Of a DNA stretch of 64,000 nucleotides, positions 24,267 through 33,373 are shown in pieces. Position 1 is the stretch's first letter; each line of letters starts with the position of its first letter. Where the stretch lies: contig NZ_RJUO01000002.1 of NCBI RefSeq assembly GCF_003752365.1, forward strand, positions 248,001 through 312,000. Direction: 5' to 3'. The translations under genes were made by a program, and so were the position numbers. The notes beneath the pieces were generated by a model. That model ran no database searches, was not told the origin of the DNA, and was given only the letters and a program-made list of their open reading frames with translations. This DNA comes from Frondihabitans sp. PhB188. GTDB lineage: Bacteria > Actinomycetota > Actinomycetes > Actinomycetales > Microbacteriaceae.

Positions 24267-26429
24267 CTACTCCGCGTAGTAGCCGAGCACGTCGGCGACC
24301 AGGGCGCCCCCAGCGGCCGTCTTTTCCGCTCGATACGAGATTCCACCGTCAGCTCCGAGCTCGATCGTGATGTCGCGAGTCGCCGTCGCCCCCTTCGGCA
24401 CGGACAACGCATGAGTCAGGGGTGCGCCGTAAAGCCCGGCACTGAACGCCGGACCGACCTCGTAGCCACTCGCCACAGCAGGCGTGACACCCGAGATGTC
24501 TGCGATGACGACGCGCGCGCGGTCGGGGATCCCGAGCCGGTCGGCTACGGAAAAGGCGATGGAGCGATCGCCCCCCGAGATCAGACCCGAACTCGATCGC
24601 GTGTCGACGACGCGTGTGCGGGCGGTCGGGATATAGCCGAGCGTCCCATCCGCGGAGAAGATTCCGTCAACCTGAACGCTGACACCCGACGAATCCGTGG
24701 AGTCGTAGATCCAGAATCGGCGCGCCGAGTCCGTCACCGGGACAATGAAAGTGTTGGAGGTCCTGATTCCGGGCCGCGTCGACAGGATCGTCGTCGCGGT
24801 CCCCGGATGCGACGCAGATGGTAAGCGCGTCGAGATACCTAGCCGCGTCGTCGCCTTCGGCGACTCCATCATTACTGTGACCTGCGCTGCAACGATGGTC
24901 GACGTGCCGAATGACGGAAGGTCGGAATAAGGCGGTGTCAGCGAGAAGGGGATGAAGCTTCCCGGGGTGCCCTTCACGACCGCGGAATAGCCGACGCGTG
25001 CCGTGTCCTTGTCCTCGGTCACCGGTGTGAATCCGTACCCGTGGGAGGACGCGAAGTACCCCTCGACGTCTACGACGAGGTCGGTCGTGCCCAGTACGTT
25101 CGTGAGGCGGATATTCCCGCTGGAGTCGAGCGCCACCGTCTGCTCCGTTGTGGTGTTCGCCGCCTTCGAGGAGCGCGCACCGGCATGAGTGTCGGCGCCC
25201 TGCAACCCGGGCGTCACCGAGACGGTCGTCGAGGCCGTCGGCGTGACGATCGTCACCTGCACTGTGACCGCGGTGGCATCGGCGGGAATTCCGACGTGTC
25301 CGCGCACGGCAAGGACCACGCTTCTCCCCGCTCCGACACGTCCCTTATGCCCGCCGACCGCAGTGCGCGTGTCGAGGATCCTGGCCGCCGTCACCGGCGT
25401 GAAGAGGTCGCCCGTCGCCGTCGACGAACGCATGGTCGCGCCGGCACTCAGCTCGGACGGGTCACTTCCAGACGCTGCCGCAACGCGGATCGTTCGTTTC
25501 GCGCCCACCTGGACCTCGACGATCCCCCTCCCCTTCGACGGATCTGACTTGACGACATCGACGATCTCGTAGAAGACGGAACCGTCGGCCGACCACGACG
25601 CGTCCGCTTCGTTCGCGCCCGCCACGCCGCTGGCCCCCGCGACTTCGTCGTCGGAGATGCCCGGATGCTCGGGCCCGCTGTCATCCCTGTAACGACCGAT
25701 CCACATGGCGTTGTTGGTGATCAGATACGAGAAGGACGAACCGTCTGGGCCGATTCGAGGCTTCGAACCGTCGACATACTCCGGATGGGTGGAGCCGTCA
25801 GAGAGCAGCGTGAACCTCAGCTGGCCCCCCACCGAGCTGACGAGTCGGGCGTTGTCGCCGACCAGGACGGCGTCGGTACCCGCGTCGGCGGTTGCAAAGA
25901 GCTGAGCGCCGGTCGCGGCATCGACCACGACTTCCGTTCGCGAGGCGTCCGCCTCGATCCGCGTGTAGACCATCTTCGATCCGTCAGGGGACCACTTGGG
26001 ATGCGCCACGGAGTCGGCGGCCGCAAGCGTCACGAGGAGGACCGGTGTGGACGACTCGTCGATCGGCTCGACGAACAGCCCCGCGGGTCCCTCCGGCGTG
26101 GGCGCCGTGTAGGCCAGCTGCGACGCGTCCGGCGAGATCGCGGGGTCGAGCACGGTCTGCCCCGCGAGGATCGTCCTTGTCGACCCGGTCGACGGCGTGC
26201 TGATCACGACGCCCGGCTCGTCACCGGCCAGGTACGCCAGCACCTCCGTCTTCGCGTGCACACCCGACGAAGCGGCGGCCGATGAAGGAGAAAGGGCAGG
26301 AACTACGGCCGACGCCGACGTCCCCACGCCGATCCCGCCGACGACTAGACCGGCCACCACCACGGCGGTGCCTGCGACTCGACGGCCAACTTTCCTGTAC
26401 TCGGCTGCTGCGATCCGCGCCGAACGCAT
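24267..26429 (-). CDS. secreted TolB-type propeller protein with RILDTR-type repeats
   Basis: 720-residue exported protein. An N-terminal basic stretch and hydrophobic core (RRVAGTAVVVAGLVVGG) form a signal or anchor. Residues about 60-320 are WD40/TolB-like propeller blades (TVLDPAISPDASQLAYTAP, HPKWSPDGSKMVYTRI). The rest holds three divergent copies of a beta-rich module beginning with FTPVTAARILDTRTAVGG, YGFTPVTEDKDTARVG and YIPTARTRVVDTRSSSG and ending near DVEGYF, VDGIFS or DVLGYYAE. Such RILDTR-type modules are seen in actinobacterial surface proteins. The ATG at 26429 forms TGATG with the upstream stop, so both products are made together. The ligand is unknown. Confidence 0.75.
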   Translation of the reverse strand: MRSARIAAAEYRKVGRRVAGTAVVVAGLVVGGIGVGTSASAVVPALSPSSAAASSGVHAKTEVLAYLAGDEPGVVISTPSTGSTRTILAGQTVLDPAISPDASQLAYTAPTPEGPAGLFVEPIDESSTPVLLVTLAAADSVAHPKWSPDGSKMVYTRIEADASRTEVVVDAATGAQLFATADAGTDAVLVGDNARLVSSVGGQLRFTLLSDGSTHPEYVDGSKPRIGPDGSSFSYLITNNAMWIGRYRDDSGPEHPGISDDEVAGASGVAGANEADASWSADGSVFYEIVDVVKSDPSKGRGIVEVQVGAKRTIRVAAASGSDPSELSAGATMRSSTATGDLFTPVTAARILDTRTAVGGHKGRVGAGRSVVLAVRGHVGIPADATAVTVQVTIVTPTASTTVSVTPGLQGADTHAGARSSKAANTTTEQTVALDSSGNIRLTNVLGTTDLVVDVEGYFASSHGYGFTPVTEDKDTARVGYSAVVKGTPGSFIPFSLTPPYSDLPSFGTSTIVAAQVTVMMESPKATTRLGISTRLPSASHPGTATTILSTRPGIRTSNTFIVPVTDSARRFWIYDSTDSSGVSVQVDGIFSADGTLGYIPTARTRVVDTRSSSGLISGGDRSIAFSVADRLGIPDRARVVIADISGVTPAVASGYEVGPAFSAGLYGAPLTHALSVPKGATATRDITIELGADGGISYRAEKTAAGGALVADVLGYYAE

Positions 26430-28528
26430 CACGGGCACGCCCTGGCCGCGACGACGCCCAAGCCGAGCTGGCTCGGACTTCCGAGGAGGGTCAGGCTGAC
26501 AGCGGGGCCCGCCGTCCAGCGGTGTACGACCTCAGCTGGGACGCAGTCGGAATGGACGAGATCGACAGTTCCGCCGAGTCCGCGAGCGCGAGTCGCCCCC
26601 ATCGCCGCGTCGACGACGTCACCCCCATTCACAGCGACTACGGACGCTGGCGCGCTGTCGTGGTCGGCATTGAGTGCGGCGGCGATGGCGTAGCGATCGG
26701 ATCCGCCGTACCGCTTCACAGTCCCGAGACCGGCGAGCTGGGAAGCGATTCCGGAAGAGACTGTCGTCTCGTTGCCGAGGACGACAAAGGCCAGGGGGTC
26801 CGGGAAGCGTCCGGCGGACGTCAGATAGGACGTGACCGACGCGGGCAACGACGATGCGGAACCGTCGACGAGCACGAAGTCAGCCCCGCTGGTCGCAGCG
26901 GCCGACGGTCCGGCGAGCGCGGCCGCGTAGCTGTCGCGGTCGGCCACGTAGACCGTAGTGGCAATCTGGCCGGACGATGTCTCGGGAGTGGCCTCGACGT
27001 CGAGCAGGGTCGCGGTGGCGTCAGAACCCGCGATGCGTCGCACCCCGTTGCCGAACTTGTTTCGAAGGGTCGCGAACGCCGACGCCGAGACGATGCTCTC
27101 GTCACCGACGACGTAAATCCAGGTCCGGTCGACTCGGCCGATCTCGGCGATCGCAGCAGCAGAAGGGCCAGTCCGGGGGATGACCAGGAACTGGTTGCTC
27201 CGCGAGCGCCCGGAGACGGCGGCAAGACCGAGCATGAGAGCGGGGTCAGCGTCGGACGTGATGTAGGTCGCCGAACGGTCCGTCGAGTTTGTCAACCGCG
27301 ACTCGACGACGGCGCTCCCGTAGCGGTCGGATCCCCAGTCCTGCCTGAGGGTCGCATGGAATCCCGTCGTGGTCATCGACACCTGGGACACAGTGCCGTC
27401 CCTGTAATTGGGGACGTAGACCGTTTTTCCAGTCACGCTCGGCAGCGCGAAGAGCGGATCGTTGCCGACCTTGATGTGGCGGACGACCGATGCGGTGGCA
27501 AGGGCGATCTGATCGACCGATCCTCCGTTGGTGGCCGGTCCGACGCTGACCACGAAGACGAATCGACCGTCGGGCGAGTAGTGCCACGCTGACGTCGGAC
27601 CGGCAAGGTCGATCTCGCCGCGAATATGGCCCGTGGCTGCGTCGACGACCGTCAGGCCGCTGCCTAGGCGCACGATCACCGCGGAGCCGTCCGGAGTGAC
27701 GGCGAGATTGCGGAAGCTGTTCGCCGCCGGAATCGTCACCGTGCGACGCACTGTCGCCGAATGAGCATCGATGATGTCGAGGACCCGGTCGTCGTCGCTG
27801 ACGCCGCCAGTCCGAAGGGGCTCGATCACGGCGGCGACGGAGCCGTCGGACGCCACGGCGAGGTCCTCCTGTGACATTTTGGACGGCCAGCTCGTCGATC
27901 GCGACAGCACGGCGCCGGTGGAGGTCGAGGACCGGACGAATGTGGTCGCATCGGCAACCGAGTTGAAGTCGAGGCCGTACGAAGTCGCTCCACTGGCGCT
28001 GTACTGCTCCGCGAAGCCGGTCGGTCCGTCGGGCAGGACTGCCACCATGTTCGTGAGAGTGTCGAACAGCGCTGCGCCAGGATGGGAGTCGCGAGTCAGC
28101 AACAGGTAGCGGCCGTTGCTCTCGAGTCGCGCTTCGGCGGAGCCCGACGGGTCGGCAACTCTCCCCGTGACCTTTCGGGTCGCGGCGTCGATGATGCGGA
28201 CGTAGCCTCTCGCGAGCACGTAGGCATGCCGTCCGGTGCGCGAGAAAGCCACGTCGGTCGCGCCCGGTACAGAGATAGTCCCGACAAGCTTCTTGGTGTG
28301 GACGTCGATCACCGAGACCGTCCCGTAGCTCGACGATGTGACGTAAAGCCACTTGTTGTCCGGCGACACGGCCTCACCGCTCGGGAAGTTGCCGACGGCG
28401 GTCGTGGTGACACCCGGCGTCGAGGCGTTCGTCGAGGCCACGGCCGACGACCCCGCACCCACGCCGGCAGCCACTACGACGCCCGCCGTGACGAGCGCGA
28501 CCAGACGAGCTCTCGAGTACCTGCTCAT
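26429..28528 (-). CDS. secreted beta-propeller protein with CWB2-type cell-wall-binding repeats
   Basis: 699-residue exported protein. The signal peptide is at residues 1-32 (LVALVTAGVVVAAGVGAG core). A YncE-like propeller follows with blades such as AVSPDNKWLYVTSSSYGTVS and AVTPDGSAVIVRLGSG. The C-terminal 260 or so residues carry three repeats resembling cell-wall-binding repeat 2, recognisable by WGSDRYGSAVVESRL, RRIAGSDATATLLD and KRYGGSDRYAIAAAL, each followed by a TWIYVVGDES- or LAFVVLGNET-like strand. It probably sits on the cell wall. GGGGGAG lies 3 bases before the ATG. It is first in a two-gene unit with the propeller/RILDTR protein. Confidence 0.8.
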   Translation of the reverse strand: MSRYSRARLVALVTAGVVVAAGVGAGSSAVASTNASTPGVTTTAVGNFPSGEAVSPDNKWLYVTSSSYGTVSVIDVHTKKLVGTISVPGATDVAFSRTGRHAYVLARGYVRIIDAATRKVTGRVADPSGSAEARLESNGRYLLLTRDSHPGAALFDTLTNMVAVLPDGPTGFAEQYSASGATSYGLDFNSVADATTFVRSSTSTGAVLSRSTSWPSKMSQEDLAVASDGSVAAVIEPLRTGGVSDDDRVLDIIDAHSATVRRTVTIPAANSFRNLAVTPDGSAVIVRLGSGLTVVDAATGHIRGEIDLAGPTSAWHYSPDGRFVFVVSVGPATNGGSVDQIALATASVVRHIKVGNDPLFALPSVTGKTVYVPNYRDGTVSQVSMTTTGFHATLRQDWGSDRYGSAVVESRLTNSTDRSATYITSDADPALMLGLAAVSGRSRSNQFLVIPRTGPSAAAIAEIGRVDRTWIYVVGDESIVSASAFATLRNKFGNGVRRIAGSDATATLLDVEATPETSSGQIATTVYVADRDSYAAALAGPSAAATSGADFVLVDGSASSLPASVTSYLTSAGRFPDPLAFVVLGNETTVSSGIASQLAGLGTVKRYGGSDRYAIAAALNADHDSAPASVVAVNGGDVVDAAMGATRARGLGGTVDLVHSDCVPAEVVHRWTAGPAVSLTLLGSPSQLGLGVVAARACP

Positions 28529-28545
28529 GACTCCCCCAACTTTCA

Positions 28546-28551
28546 GACCGT
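28546..28551 (-). promoter_or_regulatory. -10 element of the propeller protein operon
   Basis: The minus strand reads TATGAT, a near-consensus hexamer, 17 bases before the ATG at 28528, leaving a short leader with GGGGGAG as ribosome-binding site. Confidence 0.5.
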
Positions 28552-28602
28552 GCAAATCATAGGGGATTGCCAGCTTGGCGCGAGCCCCCGACCGGGGGCC
28601 GC

Positions 28603-28632
28603 TTAACACGCTCGTTACAGCCCATTTATGAG
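28603..28632 (+). promoter_or_regulatory. promoter candidate of the ethanolamine-type permease gene
   Basis: TTAACA (28603-28608), an 18-base spacer and TATGAG (28627-28632), about 74 bases before the ATG at 28707. Confidence 0.4.
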
Positions 28633-28706
28633 GCGGTCACAAGCGCCCGCCCGCCGACCGCGAAAGTGAGGCCATCCACCACCCGCCAGCGAACAGGAGA
28701 CCTCTG

Positions 28707-30260
28707 ATGTCGACCGGAACCGGCTCCACGAACGGCGTGACGTACACGTCCGCCGACCCGAACTACTTCGAGAAGCGGCAGCTGCGCCGCACGGCCGGAT
28801 TCTGGGGGATCTGGGGCATCGGCATCGCGGCCGTCATCTCAGGAGACTTCTCCGGCTGGAACGCAGGCATCACGAGCGCCGGCTGGGGCGGCCTCCTGAT
28901 CGCGTCCGCCGTCGTGGTCGTGATGTTCTTCGGCATGATCTTCTCGATCGGCGAGATGAGCGCCGCGATGCCGCACACGGGCGGCGCGTACTCGTTCGCC
29001 CGCGCCTCGATGGGTCCGTGGGGCGGATTCGTGACGGGGCTCGCGGAGACGCTCGAGTACGTCCTCACGACGGCCGCGGTCGTGTACTTCTCGGCCGGGT
29101 ACGCCGACCCGATCCTGACCGACCTGACCGGGGCGAGCCTGCCGATCTGGGTGTGGTGGATCATCCTGTACGCCGTGTTCATCGGCCTGAACTCGCTGGG
29201 GTCGAGCGTCTCGTTCCGGTTCGCGCTCGTGGTGGCGCTGATCTCGATCGGCGTGCTCGTGACGTTCGCGGTCATGGCCGTCTTCTCAGGGAAGCTGGAC
29301 TTCGGCAGCCTGTTCGACGTGAAGCCGGACGCGGGCCAGACGGCTTTCCTGCCGCACGGGATCCTGCCGATCTTCTTCGCCCTGCCGTTCGGCGTCTGGC
29401 TGTTCCTCGGCATCGAGGAGCTCCCGCTGTCGGCCGAGGAGGCGCACAACCCGACGAAGGACATCCCGAAGGCCAGCGTGTGGGGCCTCGCCACGCTGAT
29501 CGGCTGCGGCGCGATCGTGCTCGTGCTGAACCCCGCCGTGATCGGCGGGACCGCGGCCGGCGCCAGCCTCGAGCCCCTGCTCGACGGCTTCCGCGCGATC
29601 ATTCCCAACGACAAGATAGCGGCCGTCCTGAGCGCGTTCGCCCTCGTCGGCCTGCTGGCCAGCCTCCAGGGCATCATGTTCGCCGCCGGCCGCAACATGT
29701 ACTCGCTCTCGCGGGCCGGCTACTACCCGCGCGGCCTGTCGGTCACGGGCAAGCGCCAGACTCCGGTGATCGCGATCGCCGTAGCCTCCGCGATCGGCCT
29801 GATCGCGCTGTTCGCCGCCGAGAGGTCGACGCCGGGCGCCGGCGGCGGGCTCGTGCTGAACATCGCCGTCTGGGGCGCTGTCGTGTCGTACATGCTGCAG
29901 ATGGTGTCGTTCCTGATCCTGCGCCGGAAGTTCCCGAACGCGAAGCGCCCCTACAAGTCGCCGTGGGGAGTCGCCGGGGCGTACATCGCCGGGATCATCG
30001 GGCTCGCGATCTTCGTGGGCGAGATCCTGAATCCCGCGCTCTGGTCGGCGATCGTGATCATGCTGATCGTGTACGCCGTCGGCCTGGTGCTGTTCGCCAC
30101 GGTCGGCCGCAAGAACCTCGTGCTCGCCCCCGAGGAGGAGTACGCGCTCTCAGGAGGGCTGCACGGCGACCCGCAGGCCGAAGGCTACGACGCGATGGAA
30201 TCCGAGATCTTCCCGCACGCCGTTCCCGATCCCGCGCCGCGGGAGTCCGACCTCGTGTAG
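28707..30260 (+). CDS. APC-family permease, ethanolamine-permease-like
   Basis: 517-residue, 12-TM amino acid/polyamine/organocation transporter. The first TM carries FWGIWGIGIAAVISGDFSGWNAGI; the G-D-x-x-G-W-N segment is characteristic of ethanolamine permeases. SIGEMSAAMPHTGGAYSFARASMGPWGGF and FLGIEELPLSAEEAHNPTKDIPKA are family blocks for the substrate pathway and the TM6-7 loop. AGGAG precedes the ATG by 8 bases. It converges on a lipoprotein gene. The nearby kinase/phospho-lyase-like pair at 31.8-34.4 kb would be a natural partner for an imported amino alcohol (inference). It could also carry another small amine. Confidence 0.85.
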   Translation: MSTGTGSTNGVTYTSADPNYFEKRQLRRTAGFWGIWGIGIAAVISGDFSGWNAGITSAGWGGLLIASAVVVVMFFGMIFSIGEMSAAMPHTGGAYSFARASMGPWGGFVTGLAETLEYVLTTAAVVYFSAGYADPILTDLTGASLPIWVWWIILYAVFIGLNSLGSSVSFRFALVVALISIGVLVTFAVMAVFSGKLDFGSLFDVKPDAGQTAFLPHGILPIFFALPFGVWLFLGIEELPLSAEEAHNPTKDIPKASVWGLATLIGCGAIVLVLNPAVIGGTAAGASLEPLLDGFRAIIPNDKIAAVLSAFALVGLLASLQGIMFAAGRNMYSLSRAGYYPRGLSVTGKRQTPVIAIAVASAIGLIALFAAERSTPGAGGGLVLNIAVWGAVVSYMLQMVSFLILRRKFPNAKRPYKSPWGVAGAYIAGIIGLAIFVGEILNPALWSAIVIMLIVYAVGLVLFATVGRKNLVLAPEEEYALSGGLHGDPQAEGYDAMESEIFPHAVPDPAPRESDLV

Positions 30261-30279
30261 TCGCGAGCGCAGGAACTGC

Positions 30280-30299
30280 CCCACCCCGCCCGGGGTGGG
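30280..30299. terminator. hairpin terminator between convergent genes
   Basis: CCCACCCC (30280-30287) and GGGGTGGG (30292-30299) pair perfectly around GCCC. It lies 19 bases after the permease stop codon and just beyond the convergent lipoprotein gene. It overlaps a dispersed-motif copy (GCGCAGGAACTG) at its left. Confidence 0.6.
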
Positions 30300-30319
30300 C
30301 CGGTTCACGCGCTCCCCCG

Positions 30320-31012
30320 TCACCACACCCGCGCGATGACCTCGTTCAGCAGCCCGTTCGTCGGGAAGTTCGCCTGGCTGATGTACACCCCGGTCGAGCC
30401 CCGGACGTAGTAGGTCGAACCGATCTCGACGCCGTACTGGCTGTCGGTCGTGACGCTCTGGCAGCGGGTGCCCTCGCCGAGGGGGACGCAGGTGAAGCCC
30501 TTGGACTTCAGCCCCGTGAGAAAGGCGACGGCCTTGACCGGGTCGACAGGGGCGATGACCATGTCGAGATTGGTGATGTCGGCCCGAGGGTCGCGCCACA
30601 GGCACTCGAGTCTGCGGCCGCTCGTCTGCGCACTGGCGGGAAGGAGTCCGAGCTTGCCCTTGAGGTCGTATCCGGCGGGGTTCAACGGCGTCGAGGCGAA
30701 GGTCTTCGCGTAGGTCGCCGCCGACATCGTCGCCTTGCACGAGGTCGGGACGGTTCCGTGGTCGTGGTGCGGGTCGGCCTCGGCGGTCGCCGTCGGCTTG
30801 GCCGTCGGCTTGGCCGTCGCTGACGGACCGGGCGTCGCAGTCGCGGATGCGGCGCCGCCCGAGGAGGGCCCGCCGGATGCACCGTCGCCCGGCGACGTGG
30901 ACGGGCCCGCCGCAGAGGACACCGCGGGCGAGGTCGTCGCCGTGCCGGTGCACCCGGTCAGGATGAGCGTCGCCGCAAGCGCCGCGACGCCGAGATATGC
31001 CTTGCCCCGCAT
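30320..31012 (-). CDS. lipoprotein with Ser/Thr/Pro-rich linker, unknown function
   Basis: 230-residue secreted lipoprotein. The signal is MRGKAYLGVAALAATLILTGC, with the lipid-modified Cys21. Residues about 22-85 are a low-complexity linker of Thr, Ser, Ala, Pro and Gly ending in AEADPHHDHGTVPTSCKATMSA, and its HHDH could bind a metal. The C-terminal domain (about 130 residues) has four further cysteines (SCKA, LECLW, FTCVPL, RCQSV) that may pair outside the cell, and ends QANFPTNGLLNEVIARVW. I do not recognise the domain. AGGGGGAT lies before the ATG. It is monocistronic. Confidence 0.75.
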   Translation of the reverse strand: MRGKAYLGVAALAATLILTGCTGTATTSPAVSSAAGPSTSPGDGASGGPSSGGAASATATPGPSATAKPTAKPTATAEADPHHDHGTVPTSCKATMSAATYAKTFASTPLNPAGYDLKGKLGLLPASAQTSGRRLECLWRDPRADITNLDMVIAPVDPVKAVAFLTGLKSKGFTCVPLGEGTRCQSVTTDSQYGVEIGSTYYVRGSTGVYISQANFPTNGLLNEVIARVW

Positions 31013-31087
31013 GTGATCCCCCTGTGAATCGACTATGCCCTCACAGTAGGCCGGTCGTCGGCCCGCGGGGTCAGTCGGAAGAATGAT

Positions 31088-31828
31088 TCAGCGCCCGGTG
31101 GGCACGCGCTTCCACCGGGCCCCGTAGCGGCGCAGCGAGATCCGGGTGCGGTCGGCTCGGAAGAAGTCGTGGGAGAACTCGATGGCCGCCTCGGACGCGT
31201 CGAACGTGATGCGCCAGATCTCGAACAGGGGCGCGCCGACCTCCACACCGAGGATCGCCGCCTGCTCGGACGTCGCCGCCACGACGTCGATGGTCTCGTC
31301 GGCCTGAGCCATCTCGACGCGGTAGTCGCGCGACAGCACGCGGTAGACCGACCCGGTGTGGTCGCTGTCCTGGAAGCCGGGCACGAGCCGCATGGGAAGC
31401 ACCATCGTGTCGAGAGACAGCGGGATGCCGTCGGCGTCGCGCCGTCGACGCATCCGGAAGACGTTCTCGCCGTCGGCCAGGCCGAGGCTCCGCTGCTCGG
31501 ACGGCGACGCCACGCCGATCCCCTCCGACAGCACCTCCGTCGACGAGGTGAAGCCCTGCTGGCGCAGCATGTCGGGCACGCCCATGATCGTGTTGAGCTG
31601 GCGCTCGATCTTGCCGTCGGCGACGAACACCCCGCCGGTCCGGCCCATGGTGCGCCGGATCACCGCCGCCGACTCGAGCTCCTCGAGGGCCTCGCGCAGA
31701 GCCGAGCGAGGCACCCCGAACTGCTCGGCGATGGCCCGCTCCGATCCGATGCGATCGCCCACGCGCAGCTCGGCGCGCGCGATCATCCGCCGCAGGCGCT
31801 CGGCGAGCTCGGAGTGGTCTCGGGGCAC
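31088..31828 (-). CDS. GntR-family (UTRA-type) transcriptional regulator
   Basis: 246-residue regulator. A winged helix-turn-helix spans residues 5-75 (RIGSERAIAEQFGVPRSALREALEELESAAVIRRT), followed by an effector domain with the UTRA pattern (LGLADGENVFRMRRRRDADGIPLSLDTMVLPMRLVPGF, ADETIDVVAATSEQAAILGVEVGAPLFEIWRITF, IEFSHDFFRADRTRI). The GTG at 31828 follows the aminotransferase stop codon by 9 bases, so the regulator is co-transcribed with it and probably controls it. UTRA domains bind small effectors such as amino sugars or phosphonates. Confidence 0.88.
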   Translation of the reverse strand: MPRDHSELAERLRRMIARAELRVGDRIGSERAIAEQFGVPRSALREALEELESAAVIRRTMGRTGGVFVADGKIERQLNTIMGVPDMLRQQGFTSSTEVLSEGIGVASPSEQRSLGLADGENVFRMRRRRDADGIPLSLDTMVLPMRLVPGFQDSDHTGSVYRVLSRDYRVEMAQADETIDVVAATSEQAAILGVEVGAPLFEIWRITFDASEAAIEFSHDFFRADRTRISLRRYGARWKRVPTGR

Positions 31829-31837
31829 GCGATGAGC

Positions 31838-33184
31838 TTAGATGCCGAGCGCGGTCAGCGATCCGTCGAGGGCCTCGACGAGCCGGGGCACGTCGTCCTC
31901 GTCGAATGCCAGGGGAGGACGCAGCTTCAGGACGCTGTTGGTGGGGCCGCACACGCTGGTGAGCACCCGGCGGTCGCGGAGCTCTTCGAGGAGGGCGAGG
32001 GCGGAGCGCGTTCCTGCGACCTTGGTGCCGGGGTCGTCGACGATCTCGACGCCGGTGTACTGGCCGGATCCGCGGACGTCTCCGATGCCGGGGTGCGCGG
32101 GCACGAGCTCGCGGATCGCGTCGCGGAGGACGGCTCCGACGCGAAGGGCCTTGGCCTGGAGCCCGTCGTCGCGGATGACGTCGAGCACGGCCTGGGCAGC
32201 GGCGATCGCGACGGGGTTGCCGCCGAAGGTGTTGAAGTACGGGCGCCGGGTGCTGAACGCCTCGAGCACCTCCCGGCGCGCGGCCATGGACGCAATCGGG
32301 AAGCCGTTGCCCATGGGCTTGCCGGTCGTCACCAGATCAGGAACGAAGCCGTGGCGCGCGAACCCCCAGAACGCCTCGCCGGTGCGGCCGAACCCGGGCT
32401 GCACCTCGTCGGCGATGACGACGCCGCCGTGCTGGTGCACGAGCTCGAGCGCGGCGTGGATCATGCCGGGCTCGCCCAGGAAGATCCCGTCGGACGAGAA
32501 CGACGAGTCGAGAATGAGCCCGGCGAACCCGTCGCTCGACGCCTCGATGTCGGCGATCGCCGCGGTGACCTGAGCCAGCCACCAGGCGCCTGCGCCCTCG
32601 GCCGTCTCGGAGCCGAGCCGGTAGGTGTCGGGCGGGTCGACGATGCGCAGCGTCGGGTCCATCGTCTCGGGCCCGCGGAGCGACGGCGAGTGCGCCGAGA
32701 CCAGCGCCGTGTTGCCGTGGTACGCCTCGCTCGTCGCGATCCAGGCGGTTCCGCCGGTGTACTCGCGGCCGACGCGCAGGGCCAGGTCGTTCGCCTCGGA
32801 GCCGGTGCAGACGAACATGACCTGGTCGATCTCGTCGGGCATCGTCGACAGGAGGTCGTCGGCGTAGTTCAGGACGCCCTCGTGCAGGTAGCGCGTGTGG
32901 GTGTTGAGCTCGGACATCTGCTTGCGCACGGCCTCGACGACGCGGGGGTGGGCATGCCCGATGCTCGGCACGTTGTTGTAGAGGTCGAGGTACTCGTTTC
33001 CCTGGGCGTCCCAGGCGTGGGCGCCGCGGCCCCGGACGATCTCGACCGGGTGCTTGTAGAACAGGCGGTAGGCGGCCCCGAGCACTTCGCGCCGCTCTGT
33101 CAAGGCACGCGTGCGCGGGTCGAGCGCGGCGGCGTCCTCGGCCTTGAAGCTGTTGCCGTCGAGGATGGAAGCGGTGTTCGCCAT
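31838..33184 (-). CDS. class III aminotransferase homologue, probable phospho-lyase type
   Basis: 448-residue PLP enzyme of the class III aminotransferase fold. The PLP lysine is Lys289 in TTGKPMGNGFPIAS and the cofactor Asp is in VIADEVQPGFGRTG. YLDLYNNVPSIGHAHPRVVEA and MFVCTGSEANDLALRV are typical of the AGXT2/AGXT2L branch. That branch contains ethanolamine-phosphate and phosphohydroxylysine phospho-lyases as well as transaminases. A kinase of the matching type is encoded divergently, which favours the phospho-lyase role (phosphorylated amino alcohol to aldehyde, ammonia and phosphate). The ATG at 33184 gives the normal N-terminus. The GntR gene follows in the same operon. Confidence 0.85.
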   Translation of the reverse strand: MANTASILDGNSFKAEDAAALDPRTRALTERREVLGAAYRLFYKHPVEIVRGRGAHAWDAQGNEYLDLYNNVPSIGHAHPRVVEAVRKQMSELNTHTRYLHEGVLNYADDLLSTMPDEIDQVMFVCTGSEANDLALRVGREYTGGTAWIATSEAYHGNTALVSAHSPSLRGPETMDPTLRIVDPPDTYRLGSETAEGAGAWWLAQVTAAIADIEASSDGFAGLILDSSFSSDGIFLGEPGMIHAALELVHQHGGVVIADEVQPGFGRTGEAFWGFARHGFVPDLVTTGKPMGNGFPIASMAARREVLEAFSTRRPYFNTFGGNPVAIAAAQAVLDVIRDDGLQAKALRVGAVLRDAIRELVPAHPGIGDVRGSGQYTGVEIVDDPGTKVAGTRSALALLEELRDRRVLTSVCGPTNSVLKLRPPLAFDEDDVPRLVEALDGSLTALGI

Positions 33185-33264
33185 GGGGGTCCCGTCGTTC
33201 GTGGGTGCACGTCCATTCTCCGAGGGCGCGGTGCCCGGCGGGGACACCCCGTGTTGCCGGGACG

Positions 33265-33319
33265 TTACCAACCGCCCCGGCCGGATGAATGGCGTGTTAC
33301 GGGCGTGAACGGCTGGTAA
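33265..33319. promoter_or_regulatory. paired operator half-sites between the phospho-lyase-like and kinase genes
   Basis: TTACCAACCG (33265-33274) and CGGCTGGTAA (33310-33319) are inverted copies with one mismatch, 45 bases apart start to start, between the divergent genes. They could be sites for the GntR regulator at 31088-31828. Confidence 0.4.
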
Positions 33320-33359
33320 AGGATGGGGCGCGAGGGCCTGAGTTCCTGCGCCCCGCCCC

Positions 33360-33365
33360 TAGGTT
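33360..33365 (+). promoter_or_regulatory. -10 element giving a leaderless kinase mRNA
   Basis: TAGGTT stands 8 bases before the ATG at 33374 and there is no Shine-Dalgarno sequence. A dispersed-motif copy (GAGTTCCTGCGCCCC, 33340-33354) lies just upstream. Confidence 0.4.
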
Positions 33366-33373
33366 TCTGTCTC

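Noticed and set aside
6400-30000. High frequency of TCCTGA / TCAGGA as a possible recombination or segregation signal
   Set aside because: The hexamers follow the coding strand and come mostly from xTC-CTG-Axx codon contexts (Ile/Leu/Phe/Val followed by Leu). Codon choice explains them without a separate signal.
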